A DNA stretch of 64,000 nucleotides from Humibacter albus DSM 18994 (GTDB lineage Bacteria; Actinomycetota; Actinomycetes; Actinomycetales; Microbacteriaceae). Location of the stretch: positions 1-64,000 of the forward strand of contig NZ_ATXT01000002.1 in NCBI RefSeq assembly GCF_000421825.1, given 5' to 3'. A program made the translations under genes and the position numbers. Under the pieces are notes generated by a model. It saw only the letters and a program-made list of their open reading frames with translations. It was not told the DNA's origin and did not search any database. Numbering within the stretch: the stretch's first letter is position 1; every line of letters begins with the position of its first letter. Below, one piece after another: positions 15,874 to 24,271 of this stretch.

Positions 15874-17727
15874 ATGGGATTCAGCACTCCGCAGTACTTG
15901 GTTTCGGAGTACATCAAGTGGACCCACAACGGCACTATTCAGCTTCCTGACTTCCAGCGTGGTTACAAGTGGGAGGACGATCGGATCCGGCAGCTCCTAA
16001 TCACAATCCTCCGTGGCCACCCGATGGGCATCGTCATGCTGTTGAAAACCGGCAATGAAAGCGTGCGCTTCAAGCCAAAGCCTCTGGAAGGAACTGCCCC
16101 TGCTGACGAGGTTGAAGCACAGAAGCTGTTGCTCGACGGTCAGCAACGGTTGACGTCGCTCAGCCAGGCCCTCGTCGGAACCGGGGTCGTCGCAACGAAG
16201 GACTCCCGTGGCAAGCTGCTTGATCGGCGGTACTACGTTCACATGGAGACAGCGATTCAGGGCGAAGATCGCGTTGATGAAGCAGTGATCTCGGTTCCGG
16301 CAGATGGAGTTGTGCGCTCGAACTTCGGGCGAACCATCGAACTCGATCTATCGACTCCAGAGCTGGAGCGCGAACACGGCTACTTTCCATTGCGGCTCCT
16401 TTATCAGCCGGATGAGGTCATGACCTGGATGTTCGCTCTCGGCAATATTCCGCTCGCGCAGCAGTTCAACAAGAGAGTCCTCGGTCCAGTCGCGTCGTAC
16501 ACGATTCCGGCCATTGAGCTCGATCAGAACACAAGCAAATCGGCGGTGGCGACGGTCTTCGAGAAGGTCAATACCGGTGGTATGCCACTGAATGTTTTTG
16601 AACTGCTTACGGCAATGTTTGCGGGCGATGCAGCGTACTACGATCGCACTGGCGAAGACTTCCGCCTTAGCGATGACTGGCACGCTGCCCATCAACAGTT
16701 CGCGGCCGAGCCTGCCATCCGGGGAGTCAGCAGCACCGACTTCCTGCAAGCGATCACGCTTGTCGTAACGCGTGCAAAGAACCTGGCCGATTCGTCGTCC
16801 CGGCCGCCGGCGATCTCTGCGAAGCGCGACGACATTCTCGAGCTACAGCTCGACGACTACTTGATCTGGCGAGACAAAGTTCGCGACGCGTTTCTCTGGG
16901 TCGCGACTTTCCTCGCAGACCAGCACGTCTTTGATGCCCGATTCCTGCCGTACGCAACGCAACTTGTCCCACTCGCTGTCATCCGCACGATCCTCGGCAC
17001 GGGCACCGACTTGCACAGTGCCCGGCAGCGCATCACGGAATGGTTCTGGTGCGGAGTGCTGGGCGAACTCTATGGCGGGGCGACCGAGACTCGGTTCGCC
17101 CGAGATGTCGAACAGGTTCCTGCGTGGGCGCAAGGCGACGAAGGTGCAGCAGTTCCGCGTACCGTGTCGGACGCGAGCTTCCAGGAGTCACGCCTATACA
17201 CGCTGCGCACGCGGGGCTCGGCCGCATACAAGGGCATCTATGCGCTGCTCATTGGTGAAGGCGCGAAGGACTGGATGTTCGATCAGTCCTTCGGCAAAGT
17301 GCAATATACCGATCTGAAGACGGACATCCACCACATCTTTCCGTACAAGTGGTGCATTGATAATAAGATCGATCCGGTCCTTCGAGAGAGCATCGTCAAT
17401 AAGACTGCGCTCGCTGCAACGACGAACCGGACGATCGGTGCCGCCGCCCCATCGAAGTATTTGCGCGTTATAGAGGACCGATCGAAGGTGGACGAGTCGG
17501 AGCTCGATGCGTTGCTGCGCACCCACCTTGTCGACCCTGACGCGCTTCGCGCCGACGACTTCGACGCACACTTCGCGCACAGGAAGGAGGCTGTACTCCA
17601 TCTCATTGAGAATGCGATGGGTAAACCATTGCAACGTGAAGCTTCCGTGCAAGAACCGGCTCGTTTGGCCGACGATTTCGAGGAGGAATCAGCGGATCTC
17701 GAACTAGAAAACGCCGAAGACGATTGA
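15874..17727 (+). CDS. DUF262-DUF1524 protein (GmrSD/SspE-like putative nuclease)
   Basis: 617 aa. The N-terminal DUF262 (ParB/sulfiredoxin-like nucleotide-binding) domain shows LPDFQRGYKW at about residues 24-33 and the family hallmark DGQQRLTS at about 91-98. The C-terminal part is a DUF1524-type HNH nuclease: HHIFP at residues 486-490 and an Asn-containing second half (VNKTALAATTNRT, about 508-520). This two-domain layout is that of single-chain GmrSD type IV restriction enzymes and of SspE, which use NTP hydrolysis and DNA nicking against modified or phage DNA. No phosphorothioation (dnd/ssp) genes are nearby. Gene AT-richer than its surroundings, facing the HEPN-DUF3320 gene. Confidence 0.88.
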   Translation: MGFSTPQYLVSEYIKWTHNGTIQLPDFQRGYKWEDDRIRQLLITILRGHPMGIVMLLKTGNESVRFKPKPLEGTAPADEVEAQKLLLDGQQRLTSLSQALVGTGVVATKDSRGKLLDRRYYVHMETAIQGEDRVDEAVISVPADGVVRSNFGRTIELDLSTPELEREHGYFPLRLLYQPDEVMTWMFALGNIPLAQQFNKRVLGPVASYTIPAIELDQNTSKSAVATVFEKVNTGGMPLNVFELLTAMFAGDAAYYDRTGEDFRLSDDWHAAHQQFAAEPAIRGVSSTDFLQAITLVVTRAKNLADSSSRPPAISAKRDDILELQLDDYLIWRDKVRDAFLWVATFLADQHVFDARFLPYATQLVPLAVIRTILGTGTDLHSARQRITEWFWCGVLGELYGGATETRFARDVEQVPAWAQGDEGAAVPRTVSDASFQESRLYTLRTRGSAAYKGIYALLIGEGAKDWMFDQSFGKVQYTDLKTDIHHIFPYKWCIDNKIDPVLRESIVNKTALAATTNRTIGAAAPSKYLRVIEDRSKVDESELDALLRTHLVDPDALRADDFDAHFAHRKEAVLHLIENAMGKPLQREASVQEPARLADDFEEESADLELENAEDD

Positions 17728-17821
17728 CCGCAGGTCGCGGCCGTCCGGTGAGACTCCGGATCTGCTCGCCGCGTCTAGTGTCCCCCGTCATGTGGAAACT
17801 GTGCAGCGCGGAAATAGATAG

Positions 17822-17845
17822 GTCGTTCCGTCGTTCCGTCGTTCC
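17822..17845 (+). repeat. three tandem copies of GTCGTTCC
   Basis: Perfect 8-bp unit repeated three times at 17822-17845 in the gap after the DUF262 gene. Copy number could vary by slippage. No gene depends on it clearly. Confidence 0.85.
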
Positions 17846-17860
17846 TGTTGCCGGTCAGCG

Positions 17861-18110
17861 GTGTCTGTTCCAGCGGATGGCCTTTCAACCGGTGAAGAAC
17901 TACAGAAGCGCGACTCGATTGGTCGATACTCACACGCGTTTTCGGAGTATGTCAAGGTTCTCTATGACTATGCGGGTGAACGGAAAGGGCGATTCCAAGG
18001 AAGCGTGCGTCAACATCTTGCCAAACGCAAAGACGAAGAACGCATAGCCTTGATTTCGTATCCGTTGCCAATCGAGCAAGAGATGGGCCGCAGTGCGTTC
18101 CCGAGAGCGT
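17861..18110 (+). pseudogene. gene remnant of unknown family
   Basis: From a GTG at 17861 about 75-80 codons read like genuine protein (mixed, charged, aromatic residues; a stretch with RYSHAFSEYVKVLYDYAG). The frame then runs into the antisense of the HEPN-DUF3320 gene, and composition becomes shadow-like after about 18105. I interpret this as a truncated gene, the 5' or middle part of something lost when the two flanking genes came together, or a short intact protein whose tail overlaps. I do not recognise the family. Confidence 0.35.
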
Positions 18111-18116
18111 CTGCTC

Positions 18117-19211
18117 TTAGAGCGCCGCCAGTGCACCCTCGAGATGCTTCACGAACTGCTTCGTGCGCCGCTTGCGTCCGAAGGTCTGCAGCACCCGGGT
18201 CTCGAGCTCGATGCGGTCGAGAGACTGCGGCGATGCCTCACCAAGAATGAACCGCGCTGAGTTCGCGATCTCGACCGGAGAGATCTGAGTGAAAGGGCGA
18301 TTCACTTCGCTGGAGTTCGGCCGGAACTCGTGCCAATTGTGAGGGTCAAGATCTGCGGGCCATACGAACTTGTCGCCGTCGATCTGAAGGCCGCACTGGC
18401 TGATCTGATACGAGATCTTCTTTGCTCTTGCCGGATGTACACGGTGAAGATCGAATGACTCGGCTACCAAATCGACAAGTCGCTCGAGGCTGATCGGGCC
18501 CTCAAATTCCACGATCTCGGACGCGACGGCGCGGACCTTCTCCTTCGCGCTCTTCTTCGCGATGTTGTCGAGAACGCTCACGTCGCCGACCACGACGATG
18601 GGCCACGGCTCGAAGACTTCTCGCTGCGCACCGATTGTCGGCGTACCCGCGTCGGAGCGAACGAGCACCGCAGGATCGGGCTCGACCAGTTCGCCCTCGT
18701 CGTCACTCGTCGTCATTCGCGCGAGAGCGGACGTAGCGACAGGCGCGGAAACGCTGGGCTCTTGCGGATGCCCCGTCTCTGTTGACACGGCATCCCACAA
18801 GTTCGAACGTGCGGCCTTGGCTTCGTCCGCACCCTGCTTGTCTCCGAGGTTGTCGAGAAGGCGGGCGACGAAATCGTCGCTGCGCCAGGCATCCAGCGCG
18901 GTGAACTCATCGTTGTGCGCCCATCTGTTGCGTACGATGCGTAGCTCGCCGCCGAGCACGGATGCCGTGTGGTTGTGGTCGTCGAACGGATAGCCGAGGC
19001 CGCCCAGTCGCTGAGTGAGCATGCGGAGCTGGCACTGCAGGTCGGTCGTGGCGTAGATCTTCGGTGGATAGCCCTTGGCGCTATCGAGCTCGGAAAGGAT
19101 CGTCGTCCATGGGAGCCCATTGAGGGCTTTCGAGAGGCGGGCGGTGATGATCGGATCGAGCCGCCCGGCGAGCGCGTCGAGACTGCGTTGCACTGATTCT
19201 CTGTAAGTCAC
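18117..19211 (-). CDS. Swt1-type HEPN domain protein with DUF3320
   Basis: 364 aa. The N-terminal ~110 residues resemble the Swt1 HEPN domain. Arg94-x4-His99 (RNRWAH) is the HEPN ribonuclease motif, and it sits after a helix pair as in Swt1-type HEPNs. A variable linker (about 125-200) leads to a C-terminal DUF3320-like module (about 215-362, VEFEGPISLERLVDLVA). That module normally ends large DUF4011 superfamily-1 helicases, but here there is no helicase. The GTG at 19211 has AAGGA 5 nt upstream; the longer frame to 19520 lacks protein-like character. Convergent with the DUF262 nuclease. Likely an RNA-targeting stress or defence protein (inference). Confidence 0.72.
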   Translation of the reverse strand: MTYRESVQRSLDALAGRLDPIITARLSKALNGLPWTTILSELDSAKGYPPKIYATTDLQCQLRMLTQRLGGLGYPFDDHNHTASVLGGELRIVRNRWAHNDEFTALDAWRSDDFVARLLDNLGDKQGADEAKAARSNLWDAVSTETGHPQEPSVSAPVATSALARMTTSDDEGELVEPDPAVLVRSDAGTPTIGAQREVFEPWPIVVVGDVSVLDNIAKKSAKEKVRAVASEIVEFEGPISLERLVDLVAESFDLHRVHPARAKKISYQISQCGLQIDGDKFVWPADLDPHNWHEFRPNSSEVNRPFTQISPVEIANSARFILGEASPQSLDRIELETRVLQTFGRKRRTKQFVKHLEGALAAL

Positions 19212-19374
19212 GTAGATCCTTGTCGCTCTGTGTGGCGGAGGCAATTGGTGTCGCTGCGCCGTGGGAATTCGGCAGGGTGCCTCACTTTGCACGCTAGCGA
19301 GCACCTGCGACGGTGGCGTTGGAAATGCAGAACGTGTGCCACGAAGTGGGGTGAATGTCGGGGCGCTGCATGGC

Positions 19375-19393
19375 GCGTCATGAACCATGACGC
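19375..19393. repeat. 8-bp perfect inverted repeat, 3-nt loop
   Basis: GCGTCATG (19375-19382) and CATGACGC (19386-19393) form a tight hairpin upstream of the HEPN-DUF3320 gene. The 334-bp gap 19212-19544 otherwise holds no gene I can support. Confidence 0.6.
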
Positions 19394-19496
19394 CGATCTG
19401 GAATGGATGCGGATCCACCTGACCCCGTCGCCTGAACCCGAACTCGCCTTCAGGAGGGCTGGCGCGCTTCACCCTTCCCACCGCTTTCACCAGGAG

Positions 19497-19523
19497 CCGG
19501 TGCGGGGCGGCCGTCCGCACCGG
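19497..19523 (-). terminator. hairpin after the ADP-ribosylglycohydrolase gene
   Basis: A 9-bp perfect stem (CCGGTGCGG at 19497-19505, CCGCACCGG at 19515-19523) lies 21 nt past the stop of the minus-strand gene. There is no T-tract, as is common for high-GC terminator-like hairpins. Confidence 0.5.
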
Positions 19524-19544
19524 CCGACGGCCGCGAACGCGTCG

Positions 19545-20531
19545 TCAGCCTCCACCCCGCACGGCCAGCACCGCGGAGCGCATCAGATCGTCGCCGCCGC
19601 GGCCCGGCCCGCCGTGCAAGTGGCGCCGAAGCGACCAAGGCAGCGCCGACGCGCCCCACTTCGCGCCGGCCAGCGATCCGGCGATCGCCGCGACGGTGTC
19701 GGTGTCGTAGCCGCACCTCACCGCGCGCTCGAGCGTGTCGAGCAACGAATCGGCGTGCACGATCGCCGACCACGCGGCCTGCAGGGCGGCGACGACCCAT
19801 CCGTTGTTCTCGATGTCGCGCGGCTGCCGGCGCTCCGCCTCGTCGAGCAGCTCGTGCCAGCGCGCACGGCGCTCCTGCGGCAGCAACTGGATGCCCGCCC
19901 TCATGTCGTACTCGCCCGTCACGATCGCGTGGCGTACCGCCAGTGACCAGATCACGCAGGCGTCGCCGGCATCCGTCTCGAAGTGCGTCAGGTCGCTGAC
20001 ACGGCGGGCGACGGAAGCGAGCGCATCCGGATCGTCGAGGTAGCCCAGCGCGATCGGGCCGGTGCGCATCAGCGAGCCGTTGCCGCCGGAGCGTCCGTTC
20101 GCCTCGTGCAGGGCGCGGGCGGCGCGGCGGGCGTCCTCCTCCGTGGAGTCGGCGGGCAGCGACCTGAGGATGCTCCGGGTCTGGATGCCGACATCCTTCG
20201 CCTCGCGCGTCCAGTCGCGCCATTCACGCACCACGCCGGCCAGCACGGCGGGGTCATCGAGGCGCTCGCCGCGGGCGAGGGCGTCGAGCAGGGGGATGGC
20301 CATGCTGGTGTCGTCGGTCCACTCGCCGAGCTCCCATCCGCCGCCGGCGTGCAGGACGACGGGCTCGTCGTCGGGGATCGGCGGGTGGAACTCGTAGGGG
20401 GCTCCGAGCGCGTCGCCCGTCGCCGACGCGAGCACGGCGCCCACGGCGCGGTCGATCTGCGCCGAGGAGAGGTGCGAAGCGGGGATGTGGGTGGTGAGGT
20501 GCTGATCGGTGTTGTGCTGGCTGGCGGTCAT
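19545..20531 (-). CDS. ADP-ribosylglycohydrolase (ARH/DraG family)
   Basis: 328 aa. The paired acidic motifs that hold the two magnesium ions are visible: EWTDDTSMA (Thr72-Asp73-Asp74) and, near the C-terminus, GYDTDTVAAIAG. An early GDALGAPYEF block matches the family N-terminus. Members remove ADP-ribose from proteins, nucleic acids or small molecules. The start at 20531 is preceded by a textbook AAGGAGG. It is divergent from a Nudix hydrolase gene. Target unknown; a metabolic ADP-ribose role or reversal of an ADP-ribosylating toxin are both possible. Confidence 0.88.
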   Translation of the reverse strand: MTASQHNTDQHLTTHIPASHLSSAQIDRAVGAVLASATGDALGAPYEFHPPIPDDEPVVLHAGGGWELGEWTDDTSMAIPLLDALARGERLDDPAVLAGVVREWRDWTREAKDVGIQTRSILRSLPADSTEEDARRAARALHEANGRSGGNGSLMRTGPIALGYLDDPDALASVARRVSDLTHFETDAGDACVIWSLAVRHAIVTGEYDMRAGIQLLPQERRARWHELLDEAERRQPRDIENNGWVVAALQAAWSAIVHADSLLDTLERAVRCGYDTDTVAAIAGSLAGAKWGASALPWSLRRHLHGGPGRGGDDLMRSAVLAVRGGG

Positions 20532-20807
20532 AGTGTCCTCCTTGTGGGACGTGACTCAGGTGTACAGTCTCGCGACCCGCTGGCGAAGGGCGGCGCACCG
20601 GTCAGCCGGCGGCACCGGCGAGAACGGGATGCTGAGCACCCACGGTGGTGAGGTGCACGAGGGCCGCGCCGTGCGCGTGGTCGGTGAGCGGCGACAGCGC
20701 CTCGAAGACTTCGGATGGTACCGGCGGCTCGTGGCTCGGCACCAGGCTGAGCCCGCGGGCGCTCTGACGCATTCGGCCGAGGCGCCTGCTCACGCCACAC
20801 TGGGCAT

Positions 20808-21215
20808 ATGCCCATGCTCATTTCCGTCGTCGCCGCCGTCATCACGCGCGGCGACCGCATCCTCGCATGCCGCCGCAACGCGGGCCGCGAAGCGGGCGGG
20901 TTGTGGGAGTTCCCCGGCGGCAAGATCGAGTCGGGGGAGTCGCCGGCGGAGGCGCTGGTACGGGAGATCCGCGAGGAGCTGGGTGTGGGCATCCAGGTCG
21001 GTGAATTGCTGCACCGTGGGAGCACTCCCGTCAACGGCCGGATCGTCGACCTTCGCTGCTACTGGGCTTCGCTGACGGATGCCACGCCCTCCACGAGCAC
21101 GGATCACGACGCTCTGCGGTGGTTCCGCCGCGACGAGCTGCGAGACATCGAGTGGCCCGAGCCGGACCGGCCGGCGGTGGCGTTGCTGCTGGACGGGGCG
21201 CGGACGAACGCGTAG
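20808..21215 (+). CDS. mutT: Nudix hydrolase (MutT-type (deoxy)nucleoside triphosphate pyrophosphohydrolase)
   Basis: 135 aa, MutT length. The Nudix box occupies residues 37-60 (starting GGKIESGES and ending REIREELGV) with all signature glutamates. An N-terminal VVAAVI strand and the CRRNAG segment match 8-oxo-dGTP/CTP pyrophosphohydrolases. The ATG at 20808 lacks a Shine-Dalgarno but is 6 nt after a CACACT -10-like box, so the mRNA may be leaderless. It lies next to the ADP-ribosylglycohydrolase; some Nudix enzymes act on ADP-ribose, but the box alone does not say so. Confidence 0.88.
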   Translation: MPMLISVVAAVITRGDRILACRRNAGREAGGLWEFPGGKIESGESPAEALVREIREELGVGIQVGELLHRGSTPVNGRIVDLRCYWASLTDATPSTSTDHDALRWFRRDELRDIEWPEPDRPAVALLLDGARTNA

Positions 21216-21233
21216 CGGCCCGGGCTCGCCGGG

Positions 21234-22730
21234 TCAGAGCTCCACGAGGTCGTAATCGCTGCGCGCGGTGAGCTTCAGCGGCACGTCGAAATCGGTGGTG
21301 GCCGCCATCCAGCGGGCGAACACGTCGTCGCCACGCTCCACCAGTTGCGTGTAGAGCCGGTCGCAGAGCTCACGCCGGATACCGTCGTAGAGCGGCACGT
21401 CGTACACGTTCGTCAGCTCGAACGGGTCGGCCTCGAGGTCGTAGAGCTCGTTGAACGACTCCGGATTGACCACGAGCTTGTGGGTGGTGGTGCGCAGCAT
21501 CCGTTGCTGGTAGTGGAAGTGGTGGCCGTGGAACTCGGCGACGAAGTCCTCGCGCCAGCCCTCGGGGACCTCGCCGCGCGTGAACGGCGCGAGGGAGCCG
21601 CCGTCGACCGCGAGCGCAGTGTCGGAGCCGGCCAGATCGAGGATGGTGGCGGTCATGTCCGTCAGCGTGACGAAGTGGTCGTCCTCGTTCGGGGCGACGC
21701 CGCCGGGAACGCGCAGCAGACCGGGGATGCGGTAGATGTCGTCGTACATCGCCGGCCCCTTGTCGTTGAGGCGGTGCGCGCCCGTGAACTCGCCGTGGTC
21801 CGCGGTGAAGAAGACCGCAGTCGATTCGTCGAGGCCGAGTCGGCTCATCTCATCGAGAACGCGGCCGACCTCGTAGTCGATCATGGCGACGTAGCCCCAG
21901 TAGACGGCGATGAGCTTGCGCCATTCGGCCGCGGTGAACGAATCCGACGACCAGTACAGCGAGTACTGGCTCTGCACCGGCGGCTTGTTCGCGAACGTCT
22001 CGTGGAAGCTCGCCGGGAGCTCGACGACTTCAGGATCGATGAGGTCGTAGTACTCGTCGGGAATCACATAAGGAAGGTGCGGACCGAAGAAGTGCAGCGA
22101 CAGACTGAACGGCTTCTCGTCCGCAGCGTACTTGCGCAGCAGGTCGATGGCCGTGTCGGCGAGGAAGTGCTCGAAGGTCGCCTCGACCGGCATCTCCAGA
22201 CGCGCGGCCAGCAGGTGGCCCGGACGGTCCCCGGGAAGCGTCCCGCGCACCGGCTCGGTCATGCTGAACTCGGGCAGGCCGTGCTCGGTCAGGTAGGCGC
22301 GATAGGCCTCGTGCATGATCGGGTTGATCGCGCCGGGGAAATACGGCCCGTCGAACCCGTACGTCGCCGGCGTCGCCAGCTCTCCGACGTGCCACTTGCC
22401 GATGAGGCCGACGTTGTATCCGCGCTCACGGAGCTCCTGTGAGAAGGTGAACGATCCGTCGAGAAGCTCCGTGCGGTATCCGATGTTCCACTCGCTGTTC
22501 GCCAGCAGCCGGTGCCGGAACGGAGACTGACCGGTGAGCAGGCTGGCGCGGGCCGGGGTGCAGATGGCGGTCGGTGTGAAGGCGTTGTCGAAACGCGTGC
22601 CTGTCTCGGCGAGCCGGTCGAGATTCGGGGTCTGCGCGTGCGGGTTCCCGTAGCACCCCAGCGAGTCGATGCGGTGCTGGTCCGTCATCAGGAACAGGAT
22701 GTTGCGGCGCGGATCTGCGTTTTCGTCCAC
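21234..22730 (-). CDS. sulfatase, formylglycine type (second locus)
   Basis: 498 aa. Cys57 in ICTPARASLLTG is the formylglycine precursor. Metal and substrate residues are seen in MTDQHR (Asp17) and in FTADHGEF. No signal peptide, so cytoplasmic, which fits an imported sulfated oligosaccharide or monosaccharide. The length is that of choline-sulfatase/N-sulfoglucosamine sulfohydrolase/GlcNAc-sulfatase-like enzymes and shorter than the 752-aa sulfatase at 2.9 kb. It is co-oriented with and downstream of a ROK regulator. GTG start at 22730. The sugar-binding lipoprotein across the divergent promoter suggests a carbohydrate sulfate (inference). Confidence 0.92.
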   Translation of the reverse strand: MDENADPRRNILFLMTDQHRIDSLGCYGNPHAQTPNLDRLAETGTRFDNAFTPTAICTPARASLLTGQSPFRHRLLANSEWNIGYRTELLDGSFTFSQELRERGYNVGLIGKWHVGELATPATYGFDGPYFPGAINPIMHEAYRAYLTEHGLPEFSMTEPVRGTLPGDRPGHLLAARLEMPVEATFEHFLADTAIDLLRKYAADEKPFSLSLHFFGPHLPYVIPDEYYDLIDPEVVELPASFHETFANKPPVQSQYSLYWSSDSFTAAEWRKLIAVYWGYVAMIDYEVGRVLDEMSRLGLDESTAVFFTADHGEFTGAHRLNDKGPAMYDDIYRIPGLLRVPGGVAPNEDDHFVTLTDMTATILDLAGSDTALAVDGGSLAPFTRGEVPEGWREDFVAEFHGHHFHYQQRMLRTTTHKLVVNPESFNELYDLEADPFELTNVYDVPLYDGIRRELCDRLYTQLVERGDDVFARWMAATTDFDVPLKLTARSDYDLVEL

Positions 22731-22816
22731 GGAAGATCATCGTCCTTTCGTTTCGGTGATGGTGGTCGTTCCCACCACGCCGGGTGCTCGAAGTCGTCGA
22801 GCGATCGGGGTCGCCG

Positions 22817-24016
22817 TCAGGCGACCGTGGTCGATTCGGGTGCGGCTATGGCCGGCCGCACGGTGAAGGGCATGAGCGCCGACGGTGCTCCCGTGGCGTG
22901 GCGCACGAGTGCGATTCCGCCCCGCACGCCCGCGTCGTCCGCGAGCGTCGAACGCGAGATGCGAATGGTCGCCGCCGTCGGCAGCTGAATGCGCTTGTTC
23001 ACCTCGTCGGTGAAGAGCGCGAGAGCGTGGTCATCGAGGTGCGCGAGGATGCCTCCGAGAATCAGGTGCGAGACATCCAGTGCGTTGATCTGTTCTCCGA
23101 TCACGCGTCCGCACAGCGTCGCGCACCGCTCCAGCTCCTCGCGCAGTTCGGGCAGGCGCGCGAGTTCCGCGGTGGTGCGATCGCCGCGGGAGACGCCGGC
23201 GCGCTTGAGAAGAGCGGGGAGATTCGCGACCTGCTCCAGGCATCCGCTGCGTCCGCACCGGCACGGTTTCGTGGCCGGCGCCACAGTCACGTGCCCGAAG
23301 TCGCCCGCCGCGCCGTTCGCTCCGCGGTACACCTGGCCGCCGATCACGATGCCGCCGCCGATGCCGTCTTCCACGTGGAAGTACACCACGGTCTCGCTGC
23401 GGCTCTCGGAGCCTGCGGATGCCTCGACCAGCGCACGCAGGCGCAGATTGTTCTCGACATACACCGGAGCACGGAACTCCTCGCCGAGCAGGCGGATCGC
23501 CGGGCGCCAGGTTCCCTCCAGGGGATCGTTCGTCACCGGGCCCGGAACGCCGACGCCGATGCCTTGCGGGGCGAACGACTGGATGCCGCTCTCGCGGCAC
23601 AGAGCGCGCAGCTCTTCGATCGCGATCTCGGCCCGGTCACGCCAGTTCAGGCCGCGGCGATGCCGATGATGCGACGTGGCGACCACCTGGTGCAACGGGT
23701 CGGCGATCCCGACGAAGAGGTCGCCCCAACGGAACTCGACGCCCACCGAGCGCACGCTGTGCTCGGCGAGGGCGACGACCTGCGTGGGGCGTCCGGCACC
23801 CTCGTTGCGGGTGCCGACCATCGGGCCCGACGTTGCGATGCCCGATCGGATGAGGTCGTTGACGATGCCCGACACCGTGGCACGTGATAGACCCGTGCGT
23901 TCGCCGATGACCGCACGGCTCGCGGGCCCGTAGCGCAACAACTGCACCACGCGGTCGACGTTCGTTCGGCGTACGGACACGGCACCAGCCAGACTCTGAT
24001 CCGGGCACAAGGCCAT
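22817..24016 (-). CDS. ROK-family transcriptional regulator
   Basis: 399 aa. The N-terminal winged helix (about residues 14-65, VDRVVQLLRYGPASRAVIGERTG) is followed by a ROK sugar-sensing domain. That domain has the zinc motif CRCGRSGCLE and the glycine-rich DGIGGGIVIGG ATP-site remnant. This is the NagC/XylR layout, usually a repressor relieved by an amino sugar or sugar phosphate. It heads a minus-strand unit with the sulfatase and faces the sugar-binding lipoprotein gene. A palindrome at 24097-24111 in the divergent region is a candidate operator. Confidence 0.9.
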   Translation of the reverse strand: MALCPDQSLAGAVSVRRTNVDRVVQLLRYGPASRAVIGERTGLSRATVSGIVNDLIRSGIATSGPMVGTRNEGAGRPTQVVALAEHSVRSVGVEFRWGDLFVGIADPLHQVVATSHHRHRRGLNWRDRAEIAIEELRALCRESGIQSFAPQGIGVGVPGPVTNDPLEGTWRPAIRLLGEEFRAPVYVENNLRLRALVEASAGSESRSETVVYFHVEDGIGGGIVIGGQVYRGANGAAGDFGHVTVAPATKPCRCGRSGCLEQVANLPALLKRAGVSRGDRTTAELARLPELREELERCATLCGRVIGEQINALDVSHLILGGILAHLDDHALALFTDEVNKRIQLPTAATIRISRSTLADDAGVRGGIALVRHATGAPSALMPFTVRPAIAAPESTTVA

Positions 24017-24096
24017 TTATGTTGAGGAAGCTTACGTAATTAGAGCACCTGTGCCCGCACATAACAACGATTTCTCGGATGCTATCGCGTATTTAT

Positions 24097-24111
24097 GTCT
24101 AAGTACTAGAC
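24097..24111. promoter_or_regulatory. candidate ROK operator (GTCTA-5-TAGAC)
   Basis: GTCTAAGTACTAGAC has perfect 5-bp arms around AGTAC. The surrounding AT-rich sequence extends the symmetry imperfectly (ATTT on the left, AAAT on the right). A second palindrome TTACGTAA lies at 24032-24039 near the ROK gene start. Both fall in the ROK/lipoprotein divergent promoter region. Confidence 0.45.
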
Positions 24112-24271
24112 GAAATAATTCGCCCCTTTCATACTGGCTTCGTTCACCGGAAAACGGGGACCGGGTTCGACGACGAAGCCGGTTCCCGGTGACCGCCGGC
24201 GGACGGTCGGATCGTGAGCACCGCGCGCCGACGGCATCCATGCACGTGCCCGACAGAGAGAAGCGAACACC

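Noticed and set aside
15874-19211. Complete dnd/ssp phosphorothioation system
   Set aside because: Only a GmrSD/SspE-like protein is present; no DndA-E or SspA-D homologues lie nearby.
20761-20807. Shine-Dalgarno for mutT
   Set aside because: No AGGAG-like sequence in the 15 nt before the ATG; a leaderless start fits better.
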